Source of the DNA: Flavobacterium zepuense
GTDB lineage: Bacteria > Bacteroidota > Bacteroidia > Flavobacteriales > Flavobacteriaceae
Length of the DNA: 64,000 nucleotides
Assembly (NCBI RefSeq): GCF_007097145.1
Contig: NZ_VJVZ01000002.1
Span: 248,001-312,000 of the forward strand
Direction: 5' to 3'
In this document: piece by piece, positions 26,405 to 34,750 of the stretch
How the letters are laid out: every line of letters starts with the position of its first letter
Numbering within the stretch: the stretch's first letter is position 1
The notes under the pieces: generated by a model
The model's input: only the letters and a program-made list of their open reading frames with translations
The model's database searches: none
What the model was told of the DNA's origin: nothing
Position numbers and translations under genes: made by a program

Positions 26405-26431
26405 TTTGTGAAAATTTGTGTAATTCGTGTC
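26403..26431 (+). repeat. Right inverted repeat of the GxxExxY unit
   Basis: 29 bases, ending TAATTCGTGTC, overlapping the last two bases of the GxxExxY stop codon. It is the mirror of 26001-26029 with one mismatch. Confidence 0.9.
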
Positions 26432-26449
26432 AAAAAAACCTTTGTGCCT

Positions 26450-26469
26450 TCTTTGCGAATCTTTGCGAA
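26450..26469 (+). repeat. Tandem 10-bp direct repeat TCTTTGCGAA x2
   Basis: Two perfect, adjacent copies of TCTTTGCGAA between the right GxxExxY repeat and the next gene (ATG 26483). Phrases of this kind recur as intergenic repeats in Bacteroidota. Confidence 0.6.
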
Positions 26470-26482
26470 ATATTTTCTTAAA

Positions 26483-27250
26483 ATGAAGAAACTTTTTAAA
26501 CTCATACTCAACACCATTCCCCGCCCGCTGCTTATACGCTTAAGCTATGTGGCGCGCCCAATGCTGGCGTTTGCCCTTAAAGGGAATACCTATACCGACC
26601 CGATAGACGGTAAAAGCTTTAAAAACTTTTTACCTTATGGCTACGGGCACCAGCGCAATAATGTACTGGCTCCGGGTACGCTTTCATTAGAGAGACACCG
26701 CCTGTTATGGCTGTATCTTAACAATGAAACCGACTTTTTTACGGCTCCTAAAAAGGTACTGCATTTTGCCCCAGAACAGGCCTTTTACAAACGCTTTCGT
26801 AACCAGAAAAACCTGGATTATACAACAACCGACCTGTATTCACCCCTGGCGGATGTGAAGGCCGACATCTGCAACCTGCCATTTAAGGATAATGAGTACG
26901 ACCTGATACTATGCAACCACGTATTAGAGCATATACCTGATGACACCAAAGCTATGCAGGAACTGTACCGGGTGCTTAAACCGGGCGGTATGGCAATACT
27001 GCAAATTCCGCAGGATTTAAAAAGGGAAACTACGTTTGAAGATAATACTATTGTTGACCAAAAAGAACGGGCGCGTATTTTTGGACAATACGACCACGTG
27101 CGTGTTTACGGCCGTGATTATTTTGATAAACTTCGCAGTATAGGCTTTAGGGTAGTTGAAGAAGATTACACTAAAAAGATACCGGCACAAGATGTAGAAC
27201 GCTATTGTTTAGCCAAAGGGGAGATAATCCCGGTGTGTTTTAAAGATTAA
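26483..27250 (+). CDS. Class I SAM-dependent methyltransferase (Methyltransf_11-like)
   Basis: A 255-residue methyltransferase. Core motifs are VLHFAPEQAFYKRF (motif I region, degenerate compared with GxGxG), DITNLPF-like ADICNLPFKDNEYDLILCNHVLEHIPDD (motifs II-III) and ELYRVLKPGGMAILQIP. This type appears in flavobacterial genomes as a probable small-molecule or lipid methyltransferase; substrate unknown. The start MKKLFKLILN at 26483 is chosen because the longer frame from 26408 lies inside the inverted repeat and the TCTTTGCGAA repeats. Confidence 0.87.
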   Translation: MKKLFKLILNTIPRPLLIRLSYVARPMLAFALKGNTYTDPIDGKSFKNFLPYGYGHQRNNVLAPGTLSLERHRLLWLYLNNETDFFTAPKKVLHFAPEQAFYKRFRNQKNLDYTTTDLYSPLADVKADICNLPFKDNEYDLILCNHVLEHIPDDTKAMQELYRVLKPGGMAILQIPQDLKRETTFEDNTIVDQKERARIFGQYDHVRVYGRDYFDKLRSIGFRVVEEDYTKKIPAQDVERYCLAKGEIIPVCFKD

Positions 27251-27267
27251 TTGCTTCAAAAATATAC

Positions 27268-27287
27268 GACACTAATTTCACTAATTT
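27268..27287 (+). repeat. Degenerate copy of the GxxExxY-type repeat
   Basis: GACACTAATTTCACTAATTT, 17 bases after the methyltransferase stop, resembles the left repeat at 26001 in orientation and in its alternating GAATT/AATTT phrase, but is diverged. Confidence 0.4.
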
Positions 27288-27322
27288 ATTCAAAACAACA
27301 ATTACTGAAATTCAGATAAAAC

Positions 27323-27353
27323 AAACCCCGGCAGGAATATCCTGACGGGGTTT
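27323..27353. terminator. Bidirectional terminator between methyltransferase and M16 protease genes
   Basis: AAACCCCG (27323-27330) pairs with CGGGGTTT (27346-27353), with an inner CAGG/CCTG stem. It lies between converging genes. Confidence 0.8.
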
Positions 27354-27378
27354 CTCAATTTAAAAACAAAAGAAAAAA

Positions 27379-30186
27379 TTATTTCGTTTCAGGCATAAGT
27401 ATGCCTATAACTTTATCTTTAGTAAGGTATTTTTTAGCAACTTCCTGAACTTCTTTAGCGGTAAGTCCGTTTACTTTGCCCTCTACTACAAGGATATCAT
27501 CGGGGCTGATACCGTTAATGTAAGCCCTTTCAAAATTATCCATCCAGTATTTATTCTCTTTAATCTCTTTTTTGTATTCAAGAAGCTCCGCTTCTTTGTA
27601 CTTGGCAAGATCTTTAGCCTCTGGGCCGTTATCTATAATTTTTTGAAGTTCCCTAAGGGCAGAAGCTGTAAGCTTTTCGGCATTATCTGGCCCGCATGGG
27701 AAACCTATATTAAAGCTATAAGAGCCATAAGGCACTTTGCCCATGCTACCGTTAGCACTTATACCATATACGCCACTTTCGTTCTCCCTAAGCTCTTCAA
27801 TAAGCTTAATGGTAAGTATCTCGCCCAGTGCATTCATGGCAAGCGCCTCTTTAGGACTATATGATGCTTCGCCATAATACATGATCCTTACATTACTCTT
27901 AGGGTCAGAACCCTTATTGATGATCTTTTTGTGCTCGCCTTTTATCATGCGGTAGCCAAGATCGGTAGCTTTTTCTTTTTTATCGCTGCCCGGTAACGAT
28001 GCAATGTATTTAGATGCAAACGCTTCTATAGCCTTGTCATCTATGTTACCCACAAAATAAAATTCAAAGTCGGCTGCATTGGCAAAACGCTCTTTGTATT
28101 TGTTGTAAGCCAGCTCATAATCAGTTTCGGCCCATGATTTCTCCGTTGGGATAAATCCGTTAAACCTTGGGTTATCCTTGTAAAGGAAACCATAAAGCTC
28201 CTGCTGGAAATAAAAGTTAGGCTGCGATGCCATGTTGTTATAAAACGCCGACTGCTTTTGCTTGTAGCTGTTAAACGCGTCTTTATCAAGATTAAGATCG
28301 GTAAAATAGGCATATACCATTTGGAACAGGTACTCTAAATCTTTAGGGGTAGCGTTACCGCTTAAACCCTCGGTAGTGCCGCCGATGTATGGGTATACCT
28401 GAGCAATTTTACCCGTCATGAATTTATTAATATCATTAAGCTTAAGTCCGCTAAACCCGGCCTCGGTTAAAGCCCCGTTAGCAAACTGAACCTTTTTAAC
28501 ATCGGTATTGTTGTACAGATTACTTCCGCCAAAACTTACCGCCTCAAAAAGAACCTCATCATTTTTAAAGTCGGTTTTTTTGTAGGTAACCTTAGCGCCA
28601 TTGCTTAGCGTTAAAGTACTAGTACCCAGTTTAGCATTGCTTTCTTTTTTAGTAATGCTGCCCGGCTTAACGTCGTTACGCAGCAGGCTGGTAGCTGTGG
28701 CAACATCTTCGTAAGCTGTTAAATTATCGGTGCTTGCGTTTAGTATTTTAAGCACATCCTGCTCAGTTGGCTGCTTAAGGCCGTCTTTTTGCGGACCCGT
28801 TAGCACAACAACCCTGTTATCAGGCTTAATATAATCTTTAACCAGCTTGTTAATATCTTCTATCTTTACAGCCGGCAGTAATTTTTGCATGGCAGCAAAC
28901 GTCCACTCAATGCCCGGTGCAGGTTCCTGCTCAAGGAAGTTAGCCTGGTACTCCCCTACAAAGTTTTCCGATTCTGTTTTATCCCTGTCGTTATACTGGC
29001 TTTCCATCTGGGCTGTAAACTCGGCTTTAGCCCTTTCAAGCTCGCCGGCTGTAAAGCCAAACTTACGTACCCTTTCGTTCTCGTCTACAAGCACTTTAAG
29101 CGCATCAAGCTGCTTGTCTTCCTGCATCATTGCGAACGACTGGTACGCCTCTTTAGTACGCGCCCATGTACCACCGTGATAGGTATATCCGTAAGTAAAC
29201 GGAGGATTAGGAGCATTGGTAAGCTCGTTTAACCTGTTGTTAAGCATTGTAGAGAAGAGCCCCTCGTTAATATAATCTTTAAAATCGTTTATAGTAACCA
29301 GTTTTTTAGGATCGGTGTAATCTTTATAAATAAGCTGAACCCTTGAGTACGAAGCTTCTTTATCACTTTCTACCGACACCAAAGTTTCTTTGTGGTTGGG
29401 TACATCAAAAGTTTTCCTTGGCTTTTCGTTCTTAGGATTTTTGTACGACCCAAAGTGGTCCTGGATTTTTTTCTCCATAGCGGCCACATCAATATCGCCC
29501 ACCACAATAACCGCCATAAGATCCGGCCTGTACCAGTCTTTATAAAACTGTGTGATCTTTTCGTACTTAAAGTTCTCAAGTATCTCTTTTTGCCCAATAG
29601 GCAAACGGTTCGCATAATGAGATTTGTACATCATTTTAGGCATAAAGTGGTTCATCATCCTCTTTTCTGCCCCAAGGCCTATGCGGTATTCCTCTAATAC
29701 TACGCCACGTTCTTTGTCAATTTCTTCGGGTGTAAGCACGGCATTAAAAGCCCAGTCTTCAATAACCTGAAAGCCTTTTTCCAGCTTTTCGGGGCTATCA
29801 CTTGGTATGGGTAAAAAGTACACTGTTTCATCAAAACTGGTGTAGGCGTTTAGGTGCTGGCCAAACTTTACGCCTATGCTTTGCAGGTAATCTACAAGGG
29901 CATTTTTAGGAAAACGTTTGGTACCGTTAAAGCACATGTGCTCCATAAAGTGAGCAAGGCCCTGCTGGTCGTCATTTTCCAGGATAGAACCGGCGTTAAT
30001 AACAAGCCTAAGATCTACTTTGTTTTCGGGCTTGGCATTTTTCCTAATGTAATAGGTAAGTCCGTTTTTAAGTTTCCCCGTTTTTACATTCGGGTCAAAC
30101 GGAATGGGGTCGGTTCCCCGGAGTTCCTGTGCGGTACCAAGAAGTGGTGCAGCGGCAAGAAACATCCACATAGTAAGGTGTTTCAT
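27379..30186 (-). CDS. M16 family (insulinase/pitrilysin-type) zinc metallopeptidase
   Basis: A 935-residue exported oligopeptidase. The signal peptide ends LGTAQ (residue 20). The inverted zinc motif is H79-F-M-E82-H83 in GLAHFMEHMCFNGT, with the distal Glu in EEIDKERGVVLEEYR. The second half repeats the M16 fold without the zinc site (the inactive partner domain), typical of one-chain M16 enzymes that enclose peptides in a clam shell. It is likely periplasmic, degrading peptides produced by secreted proteases. Monocistronic, divergent from the T9SS plug gene. Confidence 0.93.
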   Translation of the reverse strand: MKHLTMWMFLAAAPLLGTAQELRGTDPIPFDPNVKTGKLKNGLTYYIRKNAKPENKVDLRLVINAGSILENDDQQGLAHFMEHMCFNGTKRFPKNALVDYLQSIGVKFGQHLNAYTSFDETVYFLPIPSDSPEKLEKGFQVIEDWAFNAVLTPEEIDKERGVVLEEYRIGLGAEKRMMNHFMPKMMYKSHYANRLPIGQKEILENFKYEKITQFYKDWYRPDLMAVIVVGDIDVAAMEKKIQDHFGSYKNPKNEKPRKTFDVPNHKETLVSVESDKEASYSRVQLIYKDYTDPKKLVTINDFKDYINEGLFSTMLNNRLNELTNAPNPPFTYGYTYHGGTWARTKEAYQSFAMMQEDKQLDALKVLVDENERVRKFGFTAGELERAKAEFTAQMESQYNDRDKTESENFVGEYQANFLEQEPAPGIEWTFAAMQKLLPAVKIEDINKLVKDYIKPDNRVVVLTGPQKDGLKQPTEQDVLKILNASTDNLTAYEDVATATSLLRNDVKPGSITKKESNAKLGTSTLTLSNGAKVTYKKTDFKNDEVLFEAVSFGGSNLYNNTDVKKVQFANGALTEAGFSGLKLNDINKFMTGKIAQVYPYIGGTTEGLSGNATPKDLEYLFQMVYAYFTDLNLDKDAFNSYKQKQSAFYNNMASQPNFYFQQELYGFLYKDNPRFNGFIPTEKSWAETDYELAYNKYKERFANAADFEFYFVGNIDDKAIEAFASKYIASLPGSDKKEKATDLGYRMIKGEHKKIINKGSDPKSNVRIMYYGEASYSPKEALAMNALGEILTIKLIEELRENESGVYGISANGSMGKVPYGSYSFNIGFPCGPDNAEKLTASALRELQKIIDNGPEAKDLAKYKEAELLEYKKEIKENKYWMDNFERAYINGISPDDILVVEGKVNGLTAKEVQEVAKKYLTKDKVIGILMPETK

Positions 30187-30349
30187 AATGTGATTGGTTT
30201 ATAAATTGGTTTTATTGAAACTGAGAAAATTCTTATTTATTGTAAATTTTAACATTCAACTATAAATTTAGTTATTCTATAAAAGCAAACAGCCGTGAGC
30301 TTTATAATAATATTAGTTATCTTTACGTTGTCGAATAAAACAATCAAAA

Positions 30350-31621
30350 ATGATACAACCCGCTTACCGGTTAGTTGCTTTTGCCTTTTTAGTGTCACTA
30401 TTATCTTTTAATGCCTTTACACAGGTACAGCAGGAAATAGCCCCTCCTTATAACATTAAAACGGTATCGTTTACAAAACAGGGTGAAAATGTTTTCCCTT
30501 ACTTTAAGCTAAGCGATATCATACAATTGTCTTTTGATGACCTTTTTGGCAACGAAGCCAACTATTATTATACCATCACACATTGTAATTATGACTGGAC
30601 ACCCAGCAGCCAGCTAACCGTTAACGATTATATTGAGGGTTTTGACAACCAAAGAATACAGGTCTACGAAAACTCGTTTAACACCCTGCAGGTTTACTCG
30701 CGTTATACCCTCACCTTCCCTAATAAATTTACGCGCTTATTGCTAACAGGCAACTACATAATAAAAATTTTAAACGAAGACCGTGAAGTGGTTTTTACCC
30801 GAAAGATCATTGTTTACGACGATCAGGTTAGCGTACCGCTACAGGTAAAACGAGCCCGCGATATGGATGTGATACAGGAAAAACACAACCTTGATTTTGC
30901 TATTAAAACACAGGCTTTTAACTTTCAGAGTCCGCTGCAAAATGTAAAGATCGCTATATTTCAAAACGGGCGTTTTGATAATGCCATTTATAACGTTAAG
31001 CCTCAATATACCATTGGCAACGACCTTATTTATAAGTACGATAAAGAAACACAGTTTTGGGCCGGTAACGAGTATTTGTACTTTGATAATAAAGACATAA
31101 GGAATGCCGTAAACAATATTGCCCGTATTACTGCCGGGGATATTTACAATACCATTTTATATACTAATGATGCACGGTCGAGCAAAGGGTATACGTTTTT
31201 CCCGGATGTTAACGGCAACTTTCAGAATAAGAACATCAACCTGAGCGTAACCAACCAAAATTTAGAATCGGATTACTCATGGGTATTTTTTAAGCTGAGC
31301 GCCCCGGCGTTTTACGAGAAGAAAGATATTTATATAGGTGGCATGTTTAATAACTATGCCAAGACCGATGAGTATAAGTTAGAGTACGACGAAAAAACAG
31401 CTACTTACAGTAAAGCTATAATGATAAAACAGGGCTTTAATAACTTTATGTACATTACTGCCAATAAAAACGGCAATGTAGATGGCGAACACGCTGTAGA
31501 TGGCAATTATTACCAAACCGAAAACGATTATAACATTTTTGTATACTATAGGCAAAACAACGAGCGTTATGACAGGGTAATAGGCCGTGGCAACGCCAAC
31601 TCAGAAAATATTATCAACTAA
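30350..31621 (+). CDS. Type IX secretion system plug protein (DUF5103)
   Basis: A 423-residue exported protein. The signal peptide spans residues ~1-24 (ending AFTQ). The rest matches DUF5103, described as the Plug that closes the periplasmic mouth of the SprA translocon in Flavobacterium johnsoniae. Recognisable stretches are YTITHCNYDW, YSRYTLTFPN, SGNYIIKI-like LLTGNYIIKILNEDREVVFTRK and YIGGMFNNY. It supports the presence of T9SS in this genome, consistent with five T9SS-tailed proteins in the window. Upstream of apaG, a neighbour pair that seems common in flavobacteria. Confidence 0.88.
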   Translation: MIQPAYRLVAFAFLVSLLSFNAFTQVQQEIAPPYNIKTVSFTKQGENVFPYFKLSDIIQLSFDDLFGNEANYYYTITHCNYDWTPSSQLTVNDYIEGFDNQRIQVYENSFNTLQVYSRYTLTFPNKFTRLLLTGNYIIKILNEDREVVFTRKIIVYDDQVSVPLQVKRARDMDVIQEKHNLDFAIKTQAFNFQSPLQNVKIAIFQNGRFDNAIYNVKPQYTIGNDLIYKYDKETQFWAGNEYLYFDNKDIRNAVNNIARITAGDIYNTILYTNDARSSKGYTFFPDVNGNFQNKNINLSVTNQNLESDYSWVFFKLSAPAFYEKKDIYIGGMFNNYAKTDEYKLEYDEKTATYSKAIMIKQGFNNFMYITANKNGNVDGEHAVDGNYYQTENDYNIFVYYRQNNERYDRVIGRGNANSENIIN

Positions 31622-31692
31622 TATGCAAAGAGTTAAAATTAAATTCGGGTTAATTTAATACTTGTAATTTAAGCCTGCACTAATTAATTTTG

Positions 31693-31700
31693 TATTTTTG
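31693..31700 (+). promoter_or_regulatory. -7 element TATTTTTG for apaG
   Basis: TATTTTTG is 32 bases upstream of the apaG ATG (31733), suggesting apaG can be transcribed separately from the plug gene. Confidence 0.4.
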
Positions 31701-31732
31701 CTCTGCATTAGAGCCTGTAAACCAATAGCAGC

Positions 31733-32119
31733 ATGGTATCACAAATAACAAGAGGCATAAAAATATCGGTATCTACCAGTTTTGAAGGCACGTACTTTAA
31801 AAACTACAGGATTCAGTTTGCTTTTAGCTACGAGATCACCATTGAGAATCAAAGCAAAGATTCTGTACAGCTAAACACCCGCCACTGGGAAATTTACGAT
31901 TCTTTAAACGATATCGAAATTGTAGATGGCGAAGGTGTTATTGGCAAAAAACCCGTGCTTAAACCCGGCGAAAAACATACCTACAGCTCTGGTTGCCTTT
32001 TGGCATCGCCTTTTGGAGCCATGAGAGGTTATTTTAGCATGATCAATTTTACCAGCACCCGCAACTTTAGGGTAATAGTACCTACTTTCAGGCTTAGCGC
32101 CCCTTTCGCACTGAACTAA
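31733..32119 (+). CDS. apaG: ApaG protein
   Basis: A 128-residue ApaG-family protein with a fibronectin III-like beta sandwich. Characteristic segments are AFSYEITIENQS, VQLNTRHWEIYDS, VVGEGVIGKKPVLKPGEK (seen as VDGEGVIGKKPVLKPGE), YSSGCLLASPFGAMRGYF. Implicated in Co2+/Mg2+ homeostasis in enterobacteria; the molecular role is unclear. Normal length. Confidence 0.93.
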   Translation: MVSQITRGIKISVSTSFEGTYFKNYRIQFAFSYEITIENQSKDSVQLNTRHWEIYDSLNDIEIVDGEGVIGKKPVLKPGEKHTYSSGCLLASPFGAMRGYFSMINFTSTRNFRVIVPTFRLSAPFALN

Positions 32120-32181
32120 TAATTATTACTTCCCAAAACAACTCCTTTTAGTTTTTAATCAGCATATTGCGTTTTTTGCTG

Positions 32182-32199
32182 CTGTATCTTCAAATACAG
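32182..32199 (+). promoter_or_regulatory. Inverted repeat CTGTAT-N6-ATACAG upstream of pruA
   Basis: A perfect 6-bp inverted repeat with a 6-base centre, ending 16 bases upstream of the pruA -7 element, in a good place for a regulator site. Confidence 0.35.
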
Positions 32200-32215
32200 T
32201 CTGCATAATTCTTTG

Positions 32216-32223
32216 TATATTTG
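32216..32223 (+). promoter_or_regulatory. -7 element TATATTTG for pruA
   Basis: TATATTTG lies 39 bases before the ATG at 32263. A -33 TTTG at the standard distance is not seen. Confidence 0.45.
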
Positions 32224-32262
32224 CAATGCTTAAAAATTTAATCCTTTAAAACACTTTATATC

Positions 32263-33888
32263 ATGCCAAAAGGAATTTACAATGTACCTAAAGCTATTAA
32301 CGAACCGGTTAAGGGTTATGCCCCCGGCAGTAAAGAAAGAGAACAGGTACTTGCTACATTTAAAGAACTTTACAGCACTACTGTAGATGTGCCGTTGTAC
32401 ATAGGTGCCGAGGAAATACGCACCGGAAAAACCAAAACCATCAACCCGCCTTTTGATCATAAAAAAGTAGTGGGCACGTATCACGAAGCCGAAAAACACC
32501 ATATAGAAAAAGCTATTGCAACTGCTCTTGCAGCAAGGCAGCAATGGGTTAACCTTTCATGGGAGCAAAGGGCATCAATATTTTTAAAAGCTGCTGAGCT
32601 TTTAGCCGGGCCATACCGCGCTAAAATAAACGCTGCCACCATGATAGCCCAGGCTAAAACGGTGCACCAGGCCGAGATCGATTCAGCTTGTGAGTTTATC
32701 GACTTCCTGCGTTTTAACGTAGAGTTTATGTCACAGATTTATGCAGAGCAGCCGGTATCGAGCGAAGGAATCTGGAACCGTTTAGAGTACCGTGCTTTAG
32801 AAGGTTTTGTATATGCTGTTACACCGTTTAACTTTACGGCTATTGCGGGTAACCTGCCTGCGGCACCGGCCCTCATGGGTAACGTGGTAGTTTGGAAACC
32901 AAGTGCATCGCAAGTTTACAGCGCCAACGTAATTATGGAAGTATTTAAACTTGCCGGATTACCCGATGGTGTTATAAACATGGTACATGGCAACCCGGTT
33001 ATGATTACCGATACGCTTTTGGCAAGCCCTGATTTTGCAGGTATCCATTACACAGGTTCAACCTCTGTATTTAACGATATCTGGGCTAAAATAGGGCAGA
33101 ACATCTCTAAATATAAAACCTACCCAAGAATAGTAGGCGAAACAGGCGGTAAAGACTTTGTTGTGGCTCACCCATCATCTATTCCGGCTCAGGTTGCAAC
33201 GGCTCTTACAAGGGGCGCATTTGAGTACCAGGGTCAGAAATGTTCGGCTGCATCAAGAGCTTACATTCCGCAGTCTATATGGCCTGCTGTTAAAGAGCAT
33301 TTGGTTAATGATATTAAATCATTTAAAATAGGTTCTCCGGAAGATCCTACTAACTTTATATCGGCAGTGATACACGAAGGTTCTTTTGATAAGCTGGCTA
33401 AATACATTGATGCTGCAAAAGCTGCACCGGATGCCGAAATTATAGCCGGTGGCACCTACGACAAATCTATAGGCTGGTTTATAGACCCAACCGTTATTGT
33501 TACAACTAATCCTAATTACGATACGCTTTCTACTGAATTATTCGGACCTGTATTAACCATTTATGTTTTTGAAGATGCTAAATGGGCAGAAACCCTTAAA
33601 CTGGTAGACGAAACATCGCCATACGCGCTTACCGGGGCAATATTCAGCCAGGACCGCTATGCTATAGAAGAAGCTGCTAAAGCGTTAGAGAACTCAGCCG
33701 GTAACTTCTATATTAACGATAAGCCAACAGGCGCCGTTGTAGGCCAGCAGCCATTTGGTGGCGCAAGGGCATCGGGTACTAATGATAAGGCAGGTTCTGT
33801 CCTAAACCTTTACCGTTGGGTATCGCCACGCACTATTAAAGAAACATTGGTTCCACCAACAGATTACAGGTATCCTTTCCTGGGGTAA
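32263..33888 (+). CDS. pruA: L-glutamate gamma-semialdehyde (1-pyrroline-5-carboxylate) dehydrogenase
   Basis: A 541-residue NAD+-dependent aldehyde dehydrogenase, the second step of proline breakdown to glutamate. The nucleophile Cys is in FEYQGQKCSAASRAY, the catalytic Glu in IVGETGGKDF, the NAD site in HYTGSTSVFN, and PFNFTAIAGNLPAAPALMGN is diagnostic of the eukaryotic-type/monofunctional P5CDH group. No proline dehydrogenase gene is adjacent. A palindromic site lies upstream. Confidence 0.95.
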   Translation: MPKGIYNVPKAINEPVKGYAPGSKEREQVLATFKELYSTTVDVPLYIGAEEIRTGKTKTINPPFDHKKVVGTYHEAEKHHIEKAIATALAARQQWVNLSWEQRASIFLKAAELLAGPYRAKINAATMIAQAKTVHQAEIDSACEFIDFLRFNVEFMSQIYAEQPVSSEGIWNRLEYRALEGFVYAVTPFNFTAIAGNLPAAPALMGNVVVWKPSASQVYSANVIMEVFKLAGLPDGVINMVHGNPVMITDTLLASPDFAGIHYTGSTSVFNDIWAKIGQNISKYKTYPRIVGETGGKDFVVAHPSSIPAQVATALTRGAFEYQGQKCSAASRAYIPQSIWPAVKEHLVNDIKSFKIGSPEDPTNFISAVIHEGSFDKLAKYIDAAKAAPDAEIIAGGTYDKSIGWFIDPTVIVTTNPNYDTLSTELFGPVLTIYVFEDAKWAETLKLVDETSPYALTGAIFSQDRYAIEEAAKALENSAGNFYINDKPTGAVVGQQPFGGARASGTNDKAGSVLNLYRWVSPRTIKETLVPPTDYRYPFLG

Positions 33889-33910
33889 TCCTTTTATAAA
33901 TATCAACTCA

Positions 33911-33945
33911 AAACGCCTGACACTTAGAATGTCGGGCGTTTTTAT
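33911..33945 (+). terminator. Rho-independent terminator after pruA
   Basis: AAACGCCTGACA and TGTCGGGCGTTT form a long stem with a G-T pair, followed by TTTATTTT. Confidence 0.85.
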
Positions 33946-33950
33946 TTTCT

Positions 33951-34014
33951 GTAGAGACGCAATGCTTTGCGTCTCGGGTGATGTTATAGAAGACGCAAGG
34001 CATTGCGTCTCTAC
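33951..34014. repeat. Dispersed GTAGAGACGCAATGC-type inverted repeat reaching into the rsmG stop codon
   Basis: Arms at 33951-33974 and 33991-34014 are 24 bp with one mismatch, each itself nearly palindromic (GACGCAA/TTGCGTC). The right end supplies the TAG stop codon of rsmG. Sequences of this kind recur in Bacteroidota and cyanobacterial intergenic regions. Confidence 0.85.
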
Positions 34015-34640
34015 ACCTTATACTTCATCCCTAAATGCACCACTTTCTTCGTTTCAAAAAACTCATCTGAAAAATAATCGGAAAGATCAAATAATGTAAC
34101 TTTCTGAAATACTGCAAGCTCCTCGGTAAGGTCGCCGCCCTTTAGGTAAAGTATTCCGTTTGGCAATTCATGGTTCTGGGCTTTTTTAACCTTGCCACGC
34201 ACCCACTTAACGAAGTCGGGCATATTGGTAACAGCACGGCTCACAATAAAGTCAAACTCCTCGTCTATGTTTTCGGCACGTTTTTGTTCGGCACGAACGT
34301 TTGTAAGTCCAAGGGCTTCGGCCACGCCTTTTACCACTGTTATTTTTTTAGCAATAACATCTACAAGATAAAAATTAACTTCAGGAAACAGTATAGCCAG
34401 CGGGATCCCGGGGAAACCGCCACCGGTGCCAACATCTAAAATAGTTGCGCCCGGCATAAAGGGCATAACCTTTGCAATACCTAAAGAGTGCAGTACGTGC
34501 TTGGTATAAAGCGCATCGATATCTTTGCGTGATATTACATTTATTTTTGCATTCCAGTCTTTGTACAGCGCTTCAAGGCTGGCAAACTGCTTTAGCTGCG
34601 TTTCGGTAAGATCAGGAAAATACTGTATTATTTCCTCCAT
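34011..34640 (-). CDS. rsmG: 16S rRNA (guanine-527 N7)-methyltransferase RsmG
   Basis: Methylates G527 of 16S rRNA using SAM. The SAM motif is ATILDVGTGGGFPGIPLAI; other RsmG signatures are WNAKINVISRKD, HVLHSLGIAK, and DFIVSRAVTNMPDFVKW. 209 residues from ATG 34640 (MEEIIQYFPDLT); the frame open to 34736 is rejected as it spans the promoter. Its stop codon TAG is formed by the first bases of a dispersed inverted repeat. Confidence 0.95.
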   Translation of the reverse strand: MEEIIQYFPDLTETQLKQFASLEALYKDWNAKINVISRKDIDALYTKHVLHSLGIAKVMPFMPGATILDVGTGGGFPGIPLAILFPEVNFYLVDVIAKKITVVKGVAEALGLTNVRAEQKRAENIDEEFDFIVSRAVTNMPDFVKWVRGKVKKAQNHELPNGILYLKGGDLTEELAVFQKVTLFDLSDYFSDEFFETKKVVHLGMKYKV

Positions 34641-34656
34641 TATTTTAAATTTTTGA

Positions 34657-34664
34657 CAAAAGTA
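34657..34664 (-). promoter_or_regulatory. -7 element TACTTTTG for rsmG
   Basis: Minus-strand TACTTTTG is 16 bases upstream of the rsmG ATG. Confidence 0.45.
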
Positions 34665-34721
34665 ATCATTTCCGTTATGAAATTTTACCCTATTTTTATC
34701 GTTTACCTTTTGATTAATAAT

Positions 34722-34729
34722 TACCTTTG
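34722..34729 (+). promoter_or_regulatory. -7 element TACCTTTG for the desaturase gene
   Basis: TACCTTTG ends 21 bases before the ATG at 34751. The rsmG promoter is divergent from it. Confidence 0.45.
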
Positions 34730-34750
34730 AAACCAAGATTGCAACAACTT

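Noticed and set aside
26408..26482. N-terminal 25-codon extension of the methyltransferase
   Set aside because: It lies within the right inverted repeat and the TCTTTGCGAA repeats; family proteins begin at MKKLFKLI.
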